Assembly: GCA_002901265.1 (NCBI GenBank)
Contig: PPHI01000031.1
Coordinates: 23,572-87,571 of the forward strand
Length of the DNA: 64,000 nt
Source: Rhodopirellula baltica
GTDB lineage: Bacteria; Planctomycetota; Planctomycetia; Pirellulales; Pirellulaceae
Direction of reading: 5' to 3'
Part shown: positions 45,589-54,485 of the stretch, in pieces
Position numbering within the stretch: position 1 is the first letter of the stretch
Layout of the letters: each line of letters begins with the position of its first letter
Notes under the pieces: generated by a model
Databases searched by the model: none
What the model saw: the letters and a program-made list of their open reading frames with translations, nothing else
Told to the model about the DNA's origin: nothing
Position numbers and translations under genes: made by a program

Positions 45589-47045
45589 TTCTTATTGGCA
45601 GGGTTTGTTCGCCAAAGAGCATATCCCTTGTGGCCATTGGTTAACGCATGCACGGCACGCTCAACTAATCGGAACCAACCGTCACGCGACATGTGGTCCC
45701 ATACGTACCCATTTGGTGTACGGAATTTTTCTCGGAGTATTCGATCGTGCAGTCCATATCGTGTACCAATAGTCTCGGAGACAAACACTTTTCGACCCAA
45801 ACTCATTCCGGTCTGGAGGTCGACCACATCTACAACGTGTTCACTGAAATTTGCAACGCCATGTTTGTTTAGTGCGGCTGCTTCTGGGATCAATCCGTGT
45901 TTTCGAGCATGTTTTCGAATCGAAGATCTCAGTGGCGTCAGCTTTTCGGCTGCAATTCCCAGGCGGCTCGCAACACTGCTCCATTGAAATACCTCGCCAT
46001 TGGTTCGCTCGATCGCATAGGCTAATGCTAGTTCATCGAGGTCATCAAGTATATCCTCTCGAGCCTCAATGCCGGTTTTCGCGTTACCGTAAGTGTTATG
46101 CACCAGCGTCCCAGAGTTGCCGACGTAGTAGACGTGTTCGGCGTGGACTTCTAGGTTGTAGACGGGTTGGGGGCCGGGGCGGGGGTGCTGGTTGAGCACC
46201 CGTTTCGTGTCGCCGGCGTAGGTTTGGACTCGCTCTCCTTGGCTTAGCTTTCCAGCTTGAACGTATTCGCCGCGATCGACTGACCAGAACGGATGATTGC
46301 TCGTGGTGCCGATTGTTTCCGAATCAACATCGTCGCCGATTTCTAAGTCAATCACGTCTCCGCTGCTGTGATGAAACGTTGCTGTGATGACTTGCCCGTT
46401 ACCGGGAGTAATCGGTGGCGCTGGCCGCAGATCGAGGACCAGCGCTGGGCCGGTGATCTGAAGCTCGGGCAAGTCCATTTCGATCACCAACGCCGGTGAT
46501 GACTGGTTGCCTATCGATGACAACGCATCAACGATCGCAAGCTCGCGAAAGAGCGGACGCAAAGGGGAGAGCGGAACGGACGGGAGACTCGCTTCGTCGT
46601 TTGAATCGAACGTGTCGCCAAGCGGTAGTTCGCGTGGTGCTTCTGTATTCGAGTCGTTCTCGGCGAAGAGATAACCGAGTTGTTGCTGTACCCAGGTTTC
46701 GGGGCGCAGCAGTTCGATGTTTAGCTCTGACCCGTCAGGTTTTGGCATCTCGAGCGAGAGCTGAATCCAATCGCTCCAGTCTGGTTCCTGCCACGTTGAA
46801 CGTTCGAGCGAGGTAATCTCGGGATTGTTGGCGAGGACACGATCGCCGACTTTCAATTCCTCGATCGGTTTGGTGCCGTAGCCATTTGACGACGAAGCGT
46901 TTTGCCGGATCTGCGAAAGATCCGTGGTGATTCGATCGGTCGATGGCTTTGGAACCAGGCACATCCCAGCCATGACCATCAAGCTGGCTGCCAGGCACAG
47001 TTGGCGGGTGGATCGCTTGAGGCGGAAGTGGCTGGACGACGGCAT
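45585..47045 (-). CDS. Polymorphic toxin with Hint domain and HNH-like C-terminal toxin
   Basis: About 486 residues from the ATG at 47045. A signal peptide or anchor (RLKRSTRQLCLAASLMVMAGM) is followed by a Hint (intein-like) autoprotease domain. The Hint domain opens with TKPIEELKVGDRVLANNP and includes TTSNHPFWSVDRGEYVQAG and the end motif VYNLEVHAEHVYYVGNSGTLVHN. The C-terminal 150 residues end in GYVWDHMSRDGWFRLVERAVH, then GHKGYALW. That pattern is like HNH/Endo VII toxins (WHH type), here with D replacing the first H. No RHS repeats or other delivery domain is present. It is followed by its SUKH immunity gene. Confidence 0.8.
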   Translation of the reverse strand: MPSSSHFRLKRSTRQLCLAASLMVMAGMCLVPKPSTDRITTDLSQIRQNASSSNGYGTKPIEELKVGDRVLANNPEITSLERSTWQEPDWSDWIQLSLEMPKPDGSELNIELLRPETWVQQQLGYLFAENDSNTEAPRELPLGDTFDSNDEASLPSVPLSPLRPLFRELAIVDALSSIGNQSSPALVIEMDLPELQITGPALVLDLRPAPPITPGNGQVITATFHHSSGDVIDLEIGDDVDSETIGTTSNHPFWSVDRGEYVQAGKLSQGERVQTYAGDTKRVLNQHPRPGPQPVYNLEVHAEHVYYVGNSGTLVHNTYGNAKTGIEAREDILDDLDELALAYAIERTNGEVFQWSSVASRLGIAAEKLTPLRSSIRKHARKHGLIPEAAALNKHGVANFSEHVVDVVDLQTGMSLGRKVFVSETIGTRYGLHDRILREKFRTPNGYVWDHMSRDGWFRLVERAVHALTNGHKGYALWRTNPANKK

Positions 47046-47153
47046 GTTGATGGTGCTTGGGCGTGCGGTTGCTGAATTTAGGAAAGCCAGTGATGCTGAG
47101 TGGTGCGAGGGCGAGGAGGGATTCGTCGCCTCATCCACTACGGGAGAGAAGAA

Positions 47154-48047
47154 TTAGACCCAGAGGTCTCGGTCGAGGTTGCGGTAGTTGATTGCTTCGG
47201 CGAGATGTAGTTCGTTGATGGATTCGTCGCCGGCGACATCGGCGATCGTCCGGCAGACTCGCAGGATCTTGTCGTGAGCCCGTGCCGATAGCCCCATCTC
47301 TTCGACGCTGTGACGCAGCATGTTTTGACAGGTCGAATCGAGAATGCAGTGCTCGCGAACTTGGCGACTACTCATCTGGGCGTTGTAGCGAACGGGGCCG
47401 TTGCCAAAACGTTCCGCTTGACGCTGGCGGGCCCTTTCGACCATCTCGCGCATTTGACCACTTGTGGTCCCGCAGCATTCGTTGCCGGACCCGGAAAGCT
47501 CTTCGAACGGGACAGCCGGAACTTCGATCTGAATGTCGATGCGATCCATCAGCGGGCCCGAAATTTTCGACATGTACTTTTCAACTTGCGGTGGTGTGCA
47601 GTTGCAGGCACGCCGGGGATCACTCCTGTATCCGCAAGGACACGGGTTCGCAGCCGCCACAAGCATAAAGTCGCTTGGGAACGTCGTCGAACGCAGTGCT
47701 CTGGAGATGGTAACGATGCCGTCTTCGAGCGGTTGTCGCATGACTTCGAGTGTCTTGCGGTTGAACTCGGGAAGTTCGTCGAGGAACAGGATGCCGTTGT
47801 GTGCTTTGCTGATTTCGCCCGGCGATGGTGGGCTGCCGCCGCCGACTAGTCCTGCGTCACTGATCGTGTGGTGTGGTGAGCGAAAGGGTCGTCGGGCGAG
47901 AAGCGGTTGTCCCGAAGGCAGTTGTCCGAGCGCTGAATAGATACGCGTCGTCTCGATCGACTCCGGAGCACTCAACGTTGGCAGCACTGTCGGCACGCGT
48001 TTGGCGAGCATCGTTTTGCCGCTGCCTGGCGGACCGATCATGATCAT
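47154..48047 (-). pseudogene. comM: ComM/YifB, C-terminal half (gene split by integrated element)
   Basis: 297 residues of the AAA+ Mg-chelatase-like competence helicase. Walker A GPPGSGKT starts at residue 5. Walker B LFLDELPEF, sensor AAANPCPCG and the C-terminal domain ending with AINYRNLDRDLWV follow. The frame opens with an ATG in the attachment core, so a truncated ATPase lacking the N-terminal lid domain could be made. The missing N-terminal part is at 59543-60199. Joined across the ATCATG repeat, the two parts read LIMIGPPGSGKT without a gap, giving about 510 residues, normal for ComM. Confidence 0.9.
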
Positions 48048-48060
48048 GTTGTATCCGGTT
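48039..48060 (-). other. Attachment junction between element and comM C-terminal half
   Basis: On the minus strand: AACCGGATACAACATG (element arm), then ATCATG (core, 48044-48039), then comM ATCGGTCCG. The core ATCATG is repeated at the other junction. The arm is the inverted copy of the arm at the other end. Confidence 0.8.
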
Positions 48061-48077
48061 TAAGACAACGAGGAACG

Positions 48078-48326
48078 TCAGTTCCCTCGGTGATTCTTCC
48101 AAAGGACGTCAACCGGTGGCTCGACGAACCGCCAGGAAACCCCCGCTTTGTCCTTCGTCACCAATTCGATACCCGAGCCAAGGCTCCCAGGGGGCACCAG
48201 ATCGAAGTTCGCACCACCGGTCGTGAACACTCTAATGAAACGTCCTTCCCTTGTCATTCGACGCTCTTGAATTGATTCGACGAATGAATTGAAGTCGACG
48301 TAGTTGAATTCGGAAGTCTCTTCCAA
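48078..48326 (-). CDS. Small protein next to the attachment site (excision-factor candidate)
   Basis: 82 residues from a TTG. The frame is open further upstream and overlaps the integrase 3' end, so the real start may be an alternative codon earlier. It contains FNYVDFNSFVESIQERRMT and VPPGSLGSGIELVTK, and ends PVDVLWKNHRGN. No family recognised. The position between integrase and attachment site is where recombination directionality factors often lie. That is the only reason to suggest one. Confidence 0.5.
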   Translation of the reverse strand: MEETSEFNYVDFNSFVESIQERRMTREGRFIRVFTTGGANFDLVPPGSLGSGIELVTKDKAGVSWRFVEPPVDVLWKNHRGN

Positions 48327-48373
48327 ATTGTTCCACAGGGCGACGGACCAATCGTCTTTTTGCTTTGCTTGTT

Positions 48374-49945
48374 TCAGATCAGCGAATCCCTGACTGGATG
48401 ATGGAGTGTCGCAATCATCGAGCGACAGAGTTTCGGCGTAGCAACTGAAAAGACTTCTATCCGCTCAACCAACTTCCGAACATGACTTTTGAGCTTCATT
48501 CGAAGTTCAATCGAATCGTCCTCGTGAATAGCCGAGAGAAGTGATTCGAGATCGCTTCGCCAACGCTTTATTGTTTTAGAGCTCCTGCTAACACTTGCCA
48601 GTGAACGAGTGAGCACCTTTTCGTTCTTCAGCAACTCGCGTTTCAGTTCTTCGAGGTCTTGCAACTTTTGTTCGTATCGGTTGCGAATACTCTTGCTTTT
48701 CGTTTCCGCGATTTGATCGACCAAGTTCTCCATTTTTGCATCGCATTCGGTCAGCTCAAATTGCGTTGCTTCAATATCGCGATTGAATTGATCGATTTCG
48801 TTTGCCTGCTGATTCTCGTTTGGCAATACGACAGAGGGATCCAGTTTCGCAAGATTACTAAGGATTAGCTTTTCAGATTCAAGGTAGTTCACTGGATTAC
48901 GCTGGCATTTGAAATTTCGAACTGCGTTGTCGCAGACGAGGTATCGCCAGTTGTCGTTGCCTTTGTCGACGAATCGCATTGATCCACCGCAGTAGGCACA
49001 TTTGGCCAACCCTGAAAATAGGTTTTTCCCCTTGTCTTGCCGTCCACCAGTGCCACGGTTTTTCTCCATCAACGACTGGACAGCCGAGAATAGTTTGGGA
49101 TCGACAATCACGGGATAGTAATCCGGGATGGGATCGCCAGTAGGTACTCGCTTTCCATCAACTTTTGTGTGCGGCTGATACTCGCCAATCACCGCACGGT
49201 TTTTAAGGATCTTTTTGATATATGTATCTCGCCATCCGCTGGGCCGTTTCCAGCCGCTTGACTGGTTTAGCTTGCTTTCGATTTTTCGTATGCTAAGCCC
49301 GTCCCGCTTCCACTTGAAAATGTTGTTGATGGTTTCGACTGCTTTGGGAATCGCAACTCGCTCTCCTCGGTGTTTGCTCTTCTCTGGATCGAACCATGCT
49401 GGAAGACGTCCAGTCAATGTGCGTCCTGATTCCCGAGCTTCTTTCCTTGCATGATCCCGTGCAGCTTTGCCACGCTCACTTTTTCGGAGCGACTCATCTT
49501 GAGCCCGCTGCATATAAATGATCAAGCCAATGAATTCACCCGAATTCTGGCTGCTTTGGTCATAAACAACTTCTGGTGACAGAGTTGCAAGCGAGACGTC
49601 GCGTTCCCAAAGTTTGAAAACAATTTCTTTCAATGCATCGCATGGACTCTCGCGAGTCAATCGGTCGATGTTTTCGACAACCAAGATGCTACCCTTTTCG
49701 ATTCTTCCCGCTTCTACATCTTCTAAGAATCGGCCGAGTGCACCTTTCTTTCGATGTGCACCGCTGAAGCCACTCAACCCGCGGTCTGTGAGGCGTAGTG
49801 AATCCTCGAAACCGATGCCACGCTTATCGGCAAACTTGCGGGCCAGTTCCAATTGACGACGCTCGCTGTCACCGAGTGACTGCTCGGGCGTCGAATACCG
49901 AATGTAAGAATAGACTTTCGGTGGCTGATCTGATTTTGAGTTCAT
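48374..49945 (-). CDS. Large serine recombinase (integrase)
   Basis: 523 residues. The N-terminal resolvase-type catalytic domain has its nucleophile Ser18 in YSYIRYSTPEQ, and NIDRLTRES corresponds to the active-site Arg region. The recombinase domain follows (about 170-300). A zinc ribbon, CAYCGGSMRF and a later CDN/CQRNP cysteine pair, comes next, then a long coiled coil (about 385-450) typical of large serine integrases. It would carry out attP x attB integration without host factors. It sits about 330 bases from the comM C-half junction. Ends in frame overlap with the small gene next to it. Confidence 0.93.
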   Translation of the reverse strand: MNSKSDQPPKVYSYIRYSTPEQSLGDSERRQLELARKFADKRGIGFEDSLRLTDRGLSGFSGAHRKKGALGRFLEDVEAGRIEKGSILVVENIDRLTRESPCDALKEIVFKLWERDVSLATLSPEVVYDQSSQNSGEFIGLIIYMQRAQDESLRKSERGKAARDHARKEARESGRTLTGRLPAWFDPEKSKHRGERVAIPKAVETINNIFKWKRDGLSIRKIESKLNQSSGWKRPSGWRDTYIKKILKNRAVIGEYQPHTKVDGKRVPTGDPIPDYYPVIVDPKLFSAVQSLMEKNRGTGGRQDKGKNLFSGLAKCAYCGGSMRFVDKGNDNWRYLVCDNAVRNFKCQRNPVNYLESEKLILSNLAKLDPSVVLPNENQQANEIDQFNRDIEATQFELTECDAKMENLVDQIAETKSKSIRNRYEQKLQDLEELKRELLKNEKVLTRSLASVSRSSKTIKRWRSDLESLLSAIHEDDSIELRMKLKSHVRKLVERIEVFSVATPKLCRSMIATLHHPVRDSLI

Positions 49946-50160
49946 TGTGCTGCTTCCCTTTCACAGCTGTTCCCTAGAATTGAGACGATAGCGGGCAGGC
50001 GGTAGGGAAACCGCTTTTCGGGAGCAAACCTATCCCGCTATCGTGGTCCGAACAACGGACTTGTCCATTGTCGCCAATGTCCCCTCACAAGGCACTTCGC
50101 TCATCCGGAGTCTGATGGCGAATAGCGATGGACGCCATTGTTCGGTCACGCGATTCCGTC
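49946..50160. promoter_or_regulatory. Spacer upstream of the integrase gene
   Basis: 215 bases with no gene. It contains AGCGGGCAGGCGGTAGGGAA and a likely promoter for the integrase, but no clear -10/-35 pair or operator copy can be named. Confidence 0.3.
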
Positions 50161-50730
50161 TCAATAACACGGAAACAACGGCTGGACCATGTTCACCGAT
50201 CCAACGACGAATTGATTCCGACACAACCCAGCTCCGTCAGCCACGGAGCAGGCTCCCCGTACATCGGGAAGCACGGCCAAGTGGTCGGGGGTCAATTTTG
50301 ACGCGACCAGAATACGAGCAACGCTCCCGTTCCACTCGACATTTGATTCTTCGCCTTCGATCGCCAACCCGGTGCTAACTTCCATCACTTTGTTGTGAAT
50401 GATGGAATCACGGATGCGACCGTCAACTTCGTTCACTCGAACGACATCAATCCAAGCTTCCGCCATTAAGCGATTGCCATCGAAAGCCGTGTTGAATACC
50501 CAGCCAATACGCTGTCTTGAAAACACTTCTGGGTTCCCCGCATATCCATCGTCATAGATACGCGGATGGTAGGCAACGATAGGTTTCCCATTCCAATACG
50601 GGACACTGTTTCTCAACGATTCGGCAGTGTACTTTACTGGACCGCCGGAACCGCTCCACACTCCCACTGTAATCATGACCATGGAAACCACGTAGTGATC
50701 ACGGTCTTCTAGTCTGCGAATATTGCTCAC
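50161..50730 (-). CDS. Phage DUF2213 / prohead-protease-like protein
   Basis: 189 residues. Features of DUF2213-type capsid-assembly proteins: early YVVSMVMITVGVWSGSGG, VPYWNGKPIVAYHPR, IIHNKVMEVSTGLAIEGEE, and LTPDHLAVLPDVRGACSVADGAG, the conserved 'DHLAvLp' block. In phages this region gives the prohead core or scaffold protease. It is shorter than phage versions and no capsid gene follows it. It may be a remnant, or a satellite function that acts on a helper capsid (inference). Confidence 0.72.
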   Translation of the reverse strand: MSNIRRLEDRDHYVVSMVMITVGVWSGSGGPVKYTAESLRNSVPYWNGKPIVAYHPRIYDDGYAGNPEVFSRQRIGWVFNTAFDGNRLMAEAWIDVVRVNEVDGRIRDSIIHNKVMEVSTGLAIEGEESNVEWNGSVARILVASKLTPDHLAVLPDVRGACSVADGAGLCRNQFVVGSVNMVQPLFPCY

Positions 50731-50733
50731 GGG

Positions 50734-51066
50734 TTAGTCCCAGAAATGAGGAGTGTCGAGACCGATTTCCGGATGATCCTCCGGTGACAATTGCGACGAA
50801 TCCCCTGCAGCACCGTGGTATAACGGGGCCCTGTTCTGTTGGGGCATTGGCACTGGCTCACTGAAGGACATTATCGGAGTTGGAAGTCCGTCTTCATCGA
50901 TCATGTACTGTTCGTGCAAAGGTAGATCTGACCAAGCCGGGCTGAAGTTGTTCAGCTGCGTCGACAGAGGCAGCAAGCCTTCCTCGTCTGATGGATGGCC
51001 AAGATCGGTAGGTAAGGTTTGATTTGGCATATTGGAATGCACGTTGACAACGTTGCGAGTGATCAT
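50734..51066 (-). CDS. Small protein of unknown function in the element
   Basis: 110 residues from ATG 51066. Proline- and acid-rich and probably disordered (PTDLGHPSDEEGLLPL, IDEDGLPTPIMSFSEPVP). The gene lies four bases before the DUF2213-like gene, in the same direction. The low-complexity acidic character would suit a scaffold-like or tail-end peptide, but nothing is recognised. Confidence 0.5.
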   Translation of the reverse strand: MITRNVVNVHSNMPNQTLPTDLGHPSDEEGLLPLSTQLNNFSPAWSDLPLHEQYMIDEDGLPTPIMSFSEPVPMPQQNRAPLYHGAAGDSSQLSPEDHPEIGLDTPHFWD

Positions 51067-51123
51067 CAATTCAGTCCTGAAATCGAGTTGGAAATGCAAA
51101 TCCGACGTGGATAGCACAGAAGG

Positions 51124-51825
51124 TCAAATGAATAGTTGCGAAACCTCTGAAATCACAGCATTGTGTTGCTCTCGCGGACCGGGAGCAAAGGATCTGTTCG
51201 AGAAGTCTTTTTCGAACGGCCGCATCGATTCGGTTGGAATTCCGCAGCTGTTCTTAAAGTTGTAGACTGCAACTTCAAGGTAGTTGCGTAGCTCGCAGAG
51301 ACGGTCTTCCAGGTCAACAAATTCTTTCGCTTTGGACTCTGGAACATCGCCGCTCATGTTTTCGATTTCGTTTCGCAATGCGTTCCAAAGTCGATGCGTC
51401 TTCGCGTATTTCGGAAGTAGCACTGCGAAGTCCTTTTCGTGCTCTTCCCGGCTTTCCCGGCTTTCCTCAAGCAGAACGTCATGTTTCGCGTCTTGAAGCG
51501 ACTTGTAGTACTCGTTGACATTCTGCTGCATCGTCTTGAGCTTGTCAGCGTTCTCGGTTGTCGCCATCCCGCCCAGTATTGTTTCCTTTAGCTCATGGAA
51601 TCGTTTTTTCTCTCGCTTGAGTTTTGCATTCCAGTACCAAGCAATCGCTTTAAGTTGTTCCAACTTCGTTGAGAAACCAGTGATCGACACGCCATGCGGA
51701 TTCACTTCACGATAGTAACCGTCAGGGTAAACCACCCACTCACCATCGATCACCCAATCTTCCCCGTGTTCTTTTTCGAAGATCTCGCAAATGTTGAAAG
51801 GGCTGTATTTTGGGTTAAATGACAT
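51124..51825 (-). CDS. Coiled-coil protein of unknown function in the element
   Basis: 233 residues. The N-terminal part (GEDWVIDGEWVVYPDGYYREVNP) is followed by a long charged helical region (about 55-200: KLKREKKRFHELKETIL, ESRESREEHEKDFAVLLPKY). No family recognised. It is 36 bases downstream of terL on the same strand. Confidence 0.68.
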   Translation of the reverse strand: MSFNPKYSPFNICEIFEKEHGEDWVIDGEWVVYPDGYYREVNPHGVSITGFSTKLEQLKAIAWYWNAKLKREKKRFHELKETILGGMATTENADKLKTMQQNVNEYYKSLQDAKHDVLLEESRESREEHEKDFAVLLPKYAKTHRLWNALRNEIENMSGDVPESKAKEFVDLEDRLCELRNYLEVAVYNFKNSCGIPTESMRPFEKDFSNRSFAPGPREQHNAVISEVSQLFI

Positions 51826-51861
51826 TTGGGAACTCCAAGTAAACGAGCTAAAACAGAAGTG

Positions 51862-53298
51862 TCAGGCGTAGAAAGAAAATGAATTTGGATTGCGAAGGGC
51901 GGTTACGATTCGTCTTCCAGCACTGGCAGAACAACTGACTCCTGCTACTACGTTTGCAACATCGTCATGCCCGCCTGATGGATGATCGATCACATCTTTG
52001 CCACCACTTCTCGTCCGGCGTTCAAGGCCAACGAGCTGCTCAACTAGCACCGGGTAGTCAAGTAATTCGATTTGCAGTGACCCCAATCGCGGAAGCAACT
52101 CCAGATATAGAGCTGACTTGTTTCGGTCTGCTTTCTTGAAACGGATGTTGGAGTCACGGAATGCCTGAGCAACCCAATCAGCTGCGTAGTTGTCGCCGGT
52201 CACTTCTCGAATTCCGTATTGTCGGAGTTCCTCGCACATCTCCTTCGCGACTTCATACGGGCAAAGTCCCGCCTTGTATCTGCGAATGAAATCCAAGGTG
52301 ACTATTCGGTTGCGATAGTGAGCGATTGCCAAGGCATGGTCATCACTTCGTCCTCCGCTCATGTCCACGAAGGCGAAGTATTTGAAATCGGGACACGGCA
52401 GAAGCTGTTGTCGCCCGTTAATTACGACTGCTTCCACCGCATCCCGTGAAATGAAGGCTGAAATGTCCTCGCGAAATTCCCCGTAGTATTCACTTCTGGC
52501 GGATGAAGGGTCTTCTGCCATCGCCGCATCAACAATCGATTGGGATAGCGTCGGATTTAGACTTCGACTCGGGCAATTCACAACGAGAACGTTGCTAGAG
52601 TCGGTCCCAAAGTGCCGTTTGAATGTTCGGTACGTCCATCCGCGTTTTGCATAAGGACTGCTGATTGCAATCAGCTTCCCTTGGCAAGTCGCCAGCGATG
52701 GTTGGATTGCTCGGATCAGTTCCGTATCACTTTTGACTTTGCTTTCTTCTTCAAGTCCAAAGAACGCGATTTCGTCGACGATTGCGGCCACCAGTGTGAA
52801 GCCGCGAACGGTACGGAAGTCGCCCGCCATGATGCGGATCTGAATCCCATTTTTAAGGTCAAAGCCTTCTTTGGTCTCGCCAACTAACTCACCTGCGAGC
52901 ATCGGCACATCGAATACCGAACGCAGATAATTGCGAACTATGGTGCCTTGGTTTTTCGTCGGTGCAATGATCGCAACTACACCCCGTTCACCTTTGGCCA
53001 GTCGCTTTTCATTCCCTGCCAACGCAGCTTCATAGGCTCCGAGCACAGCAGCGATGCGAGATTTCCCCGATCGCCTACCAGTCAGAAATAACGCGGTATC
53101 GAATCCGTTGGTAGGCAATCCGCTCGCATCGCGACTAGCTACTTCGCGAAGCGTCTTTTTGGAGGATTCCCCGAGTTTGATACCGTGCAACGCCCGCAAA
53201 CATGCGAACCATCTTTTCCACGTTGCGACCGAGCCACTGGAGTCTTCCAGGAATGGCTTGAACAAGTTGGGATCACGGCAAGCGTCGATAATGTTCAT
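51862..53298 (-). CDS. terL: Phage terminase large subunit
   Basis: 478 residues. ATPase: Walker A-like TGRRSGKSRIAAV near residue 72, a Walker B acidic pair in AAIVDEIAFF near 172, and coupling motif LIAISSPYAKRG. C-terminal RNase H-like nuclease: first Asp in FVDMSGGRSDDHA near 311, then VTGDNYAADWV and a last acidic pair in GGHDDVANVVAG. These are the hallmarks of TerL, which drives DNA into procapsids and cuts it. Catalytic residues look intact. Its start overlaps the small upstream gene by four bases (ATGA). Confidence 0.92.
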   Translation of the reverse strand: MNIIDACRDPNLFKPFLEDSSGSVATWKRWFACLRALHGIKLGESSKKTLREVASRDASGLPTNGFDTALFLTGRRSGKSRIAAVLGAYEAALAGNEKRLAKGERGVVAIIAPTKNQGTIVRNYLRSVFDVPMLAGELVGETKEGFDLKNGIQIRIMAGDFRTVRGFTLVAAIVDEIAFFGLEEESKVKSDTELIRAIQPSLATCQGKLIAISSPYAKRGWTYRTFKRHFGTDSSNVLVVNCPSRSLNPTLSQSIVDAAMAEDPSSARSEYYGEFREDISAFISRDAVEAVVINGRQQLLPCPDFKYFAFVDMSGGRSDDHALAIAHYRNRIVTLDFIRRYKAGLCPYEVAKEMCEELRQYGIREVTGDNYAADWVAQAFRDSNIRFKKADRNKSALYLELLPRLGSLQIELLDYPVLVEQLVGLERRTRSGGKDVIDHPSGGHDDVANVVAGVSCSASAGRRIVTALRNPNSFSFYA

Positions 53299-53681
53299 GA
53301 CTTGGACTCCTGCAAATAGGAGGACAAATCAGTTGTTTTCCGCATCGCTCGTTTGAGTCCCAATTTCGCGAGCAGACCGCTGAGTGCGTTGACGCCTTGA
53401 GTGTATGTGCCCAGATCGATCGGCTTCCCATCGAGTGCGTTCGCTTCCATCGTTTCCAGTTGGACAGCGATGAAGACAGCACGACGAGCCAAAATCTCTT
53501 GTTGGAATGAGTCCACTCCAACATCCTCTAGAAGCCGCTCAACATTGCGGCGAATTAGTCGAACTACCGCCTGACGTTGATCCAAAGTTTCGATGAACTT
53601 CGGCTCAAAGCGTTCCGGTAGCGTCGCCGGCTTTTTGGCCTTTCGAGCTGATCGCGTTGATTGACGTTTGGTCGTAGACAT
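53295..53681 (-). CDS. Putative terminase small subunit
   Basis: 128 residues. A basic N-terminus (STTKRQSTRSARKAKKPA) is followed by a helical body (VVRLIRRNVERLLEDVG, INALSGLLAKLGLKRA-like helices). There is no classical HTH. The call rests on its position, directly upstream and overlapping terL by ATGA, where TerS proteins or their functional replacements usually lie. It could also be an unrelated DNA-binding protein. Confidence 0.6.
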   Translation of the reverse strand: MSTTKRQSTRSARKAKKPATLPERFEPKFIETLDQRQAVVRLIRRNVERLLEDVGVDSFQQEILARRAVFIAVQLETMEANALDGKPIDLGTYTQGVNALSGLLAKLGLKRAMRKTTDLSSYLQESKS

Positions 53682-53801
53682 CGCCCCTGAATCGGTTTCC
53701 GATCTTGGGTGATAGGTGGGGGATAACCGTGTACAAATTGACGTTTGGGATTGTCTACGAAAATCAAAAATCTGTCACACATTTTGTTTGGCTCAGTAGA
53801 T

Positions 53802-54422
53802 TCAGCGTTCTACGACGCCCAGATATCGGCGAACGGATGACTTGGAAACATTCATCGCGTTGGCGATTTGTTGATAGGTTAGACCTTGCTGGCGAAGCTT
53901 GATCGCTTCAGCAGGATTGACTTTTGATCCGTCTTGCCTGCGTTTGGTTCTGCCCTTCACACCACCCTTGTACTTGCCTTGCTCTTTGGCTGCGTCGATC
54001 CCTGCACGTTGGCGTTCCCGACGCGTTTGCTGCTCGATTTCGGCGAAGCCAAGAAGCAGGGAAGCGATCATCTTTCCAATCGTTCCACGGAAGTCGAAAT
54101 CTTGGGTGACGCTGGTGAAGCCGATTCCCTTCGACAACCAACCCGATAGCGTGTTCATCCCCTGGACCATGTCGCGGGAAAGGCGATCGAGTTTCCACAC
54201 GATGACCTTCGACACCGTTCCGTTTCTGATTTGTCTATCCATCTTGGAAAACTCCGGGCGATCCATGTCGTCACCCGTGGATTTGTCGATGAACCAACGC
54301 ACGCGAGCGAGGTCAAAGTTCTCGCGATCTAGGTACTGTTCGATCTCTCGTTTTTGGGATGCTTCGTTTTGCTCCTCGGTGGACACGCGGATGTAAACGG
54401 CGATGGTGGAACGTTTAGCCAT
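53802..54422 (-). CDS. Small serine recombinase (resolvase/invertase family)
   Basis: 206 residues from the ATG at 54422 (MAKRSTIAVYIRVSTEEQ). The nucleophile Ser14 is in VYIRVSTEEQ; KLDRLSRDMVQGMN and EIEQQTRRERQRAG follow. The C-terminal HTH_7-like domain is IKLRQQGLTYQQIANAMN, then SKSSVRRYLG. Typical resolvase or invertase length. It may resolve dimers or invert a segment of the element. The palindrome GGGTATACCC lies 75 bases upstream. An alternative ATG at 54479 adds 19 residues. Confidence 0.9.
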   Translation of the reverse strand: MAKRSTIAVYIRVSTEEQNEASQKREIEQYLDRENFDLARVRWFIDKSTGDDMDRPEFSKMDRQIRNGTVSKVIVWKLDRLSRDMVQGMNTLSGWLSKGIGFTSVTQDFDFRGTIGKMIASLLLGFAEIEQQTRRERQRAGIDAAKEQGKYKGGVKGRTKRRQDGSKVNPAEAIKLRQQGLTYQQIANAMNVSKSSVRRYLGVVER

Positions 54423-54485
54423 TGTGCTTGCCGGTTTTCGATGGGACGGATTTGAGATTGATCGATCGTATCGCCCCAAATTGTT

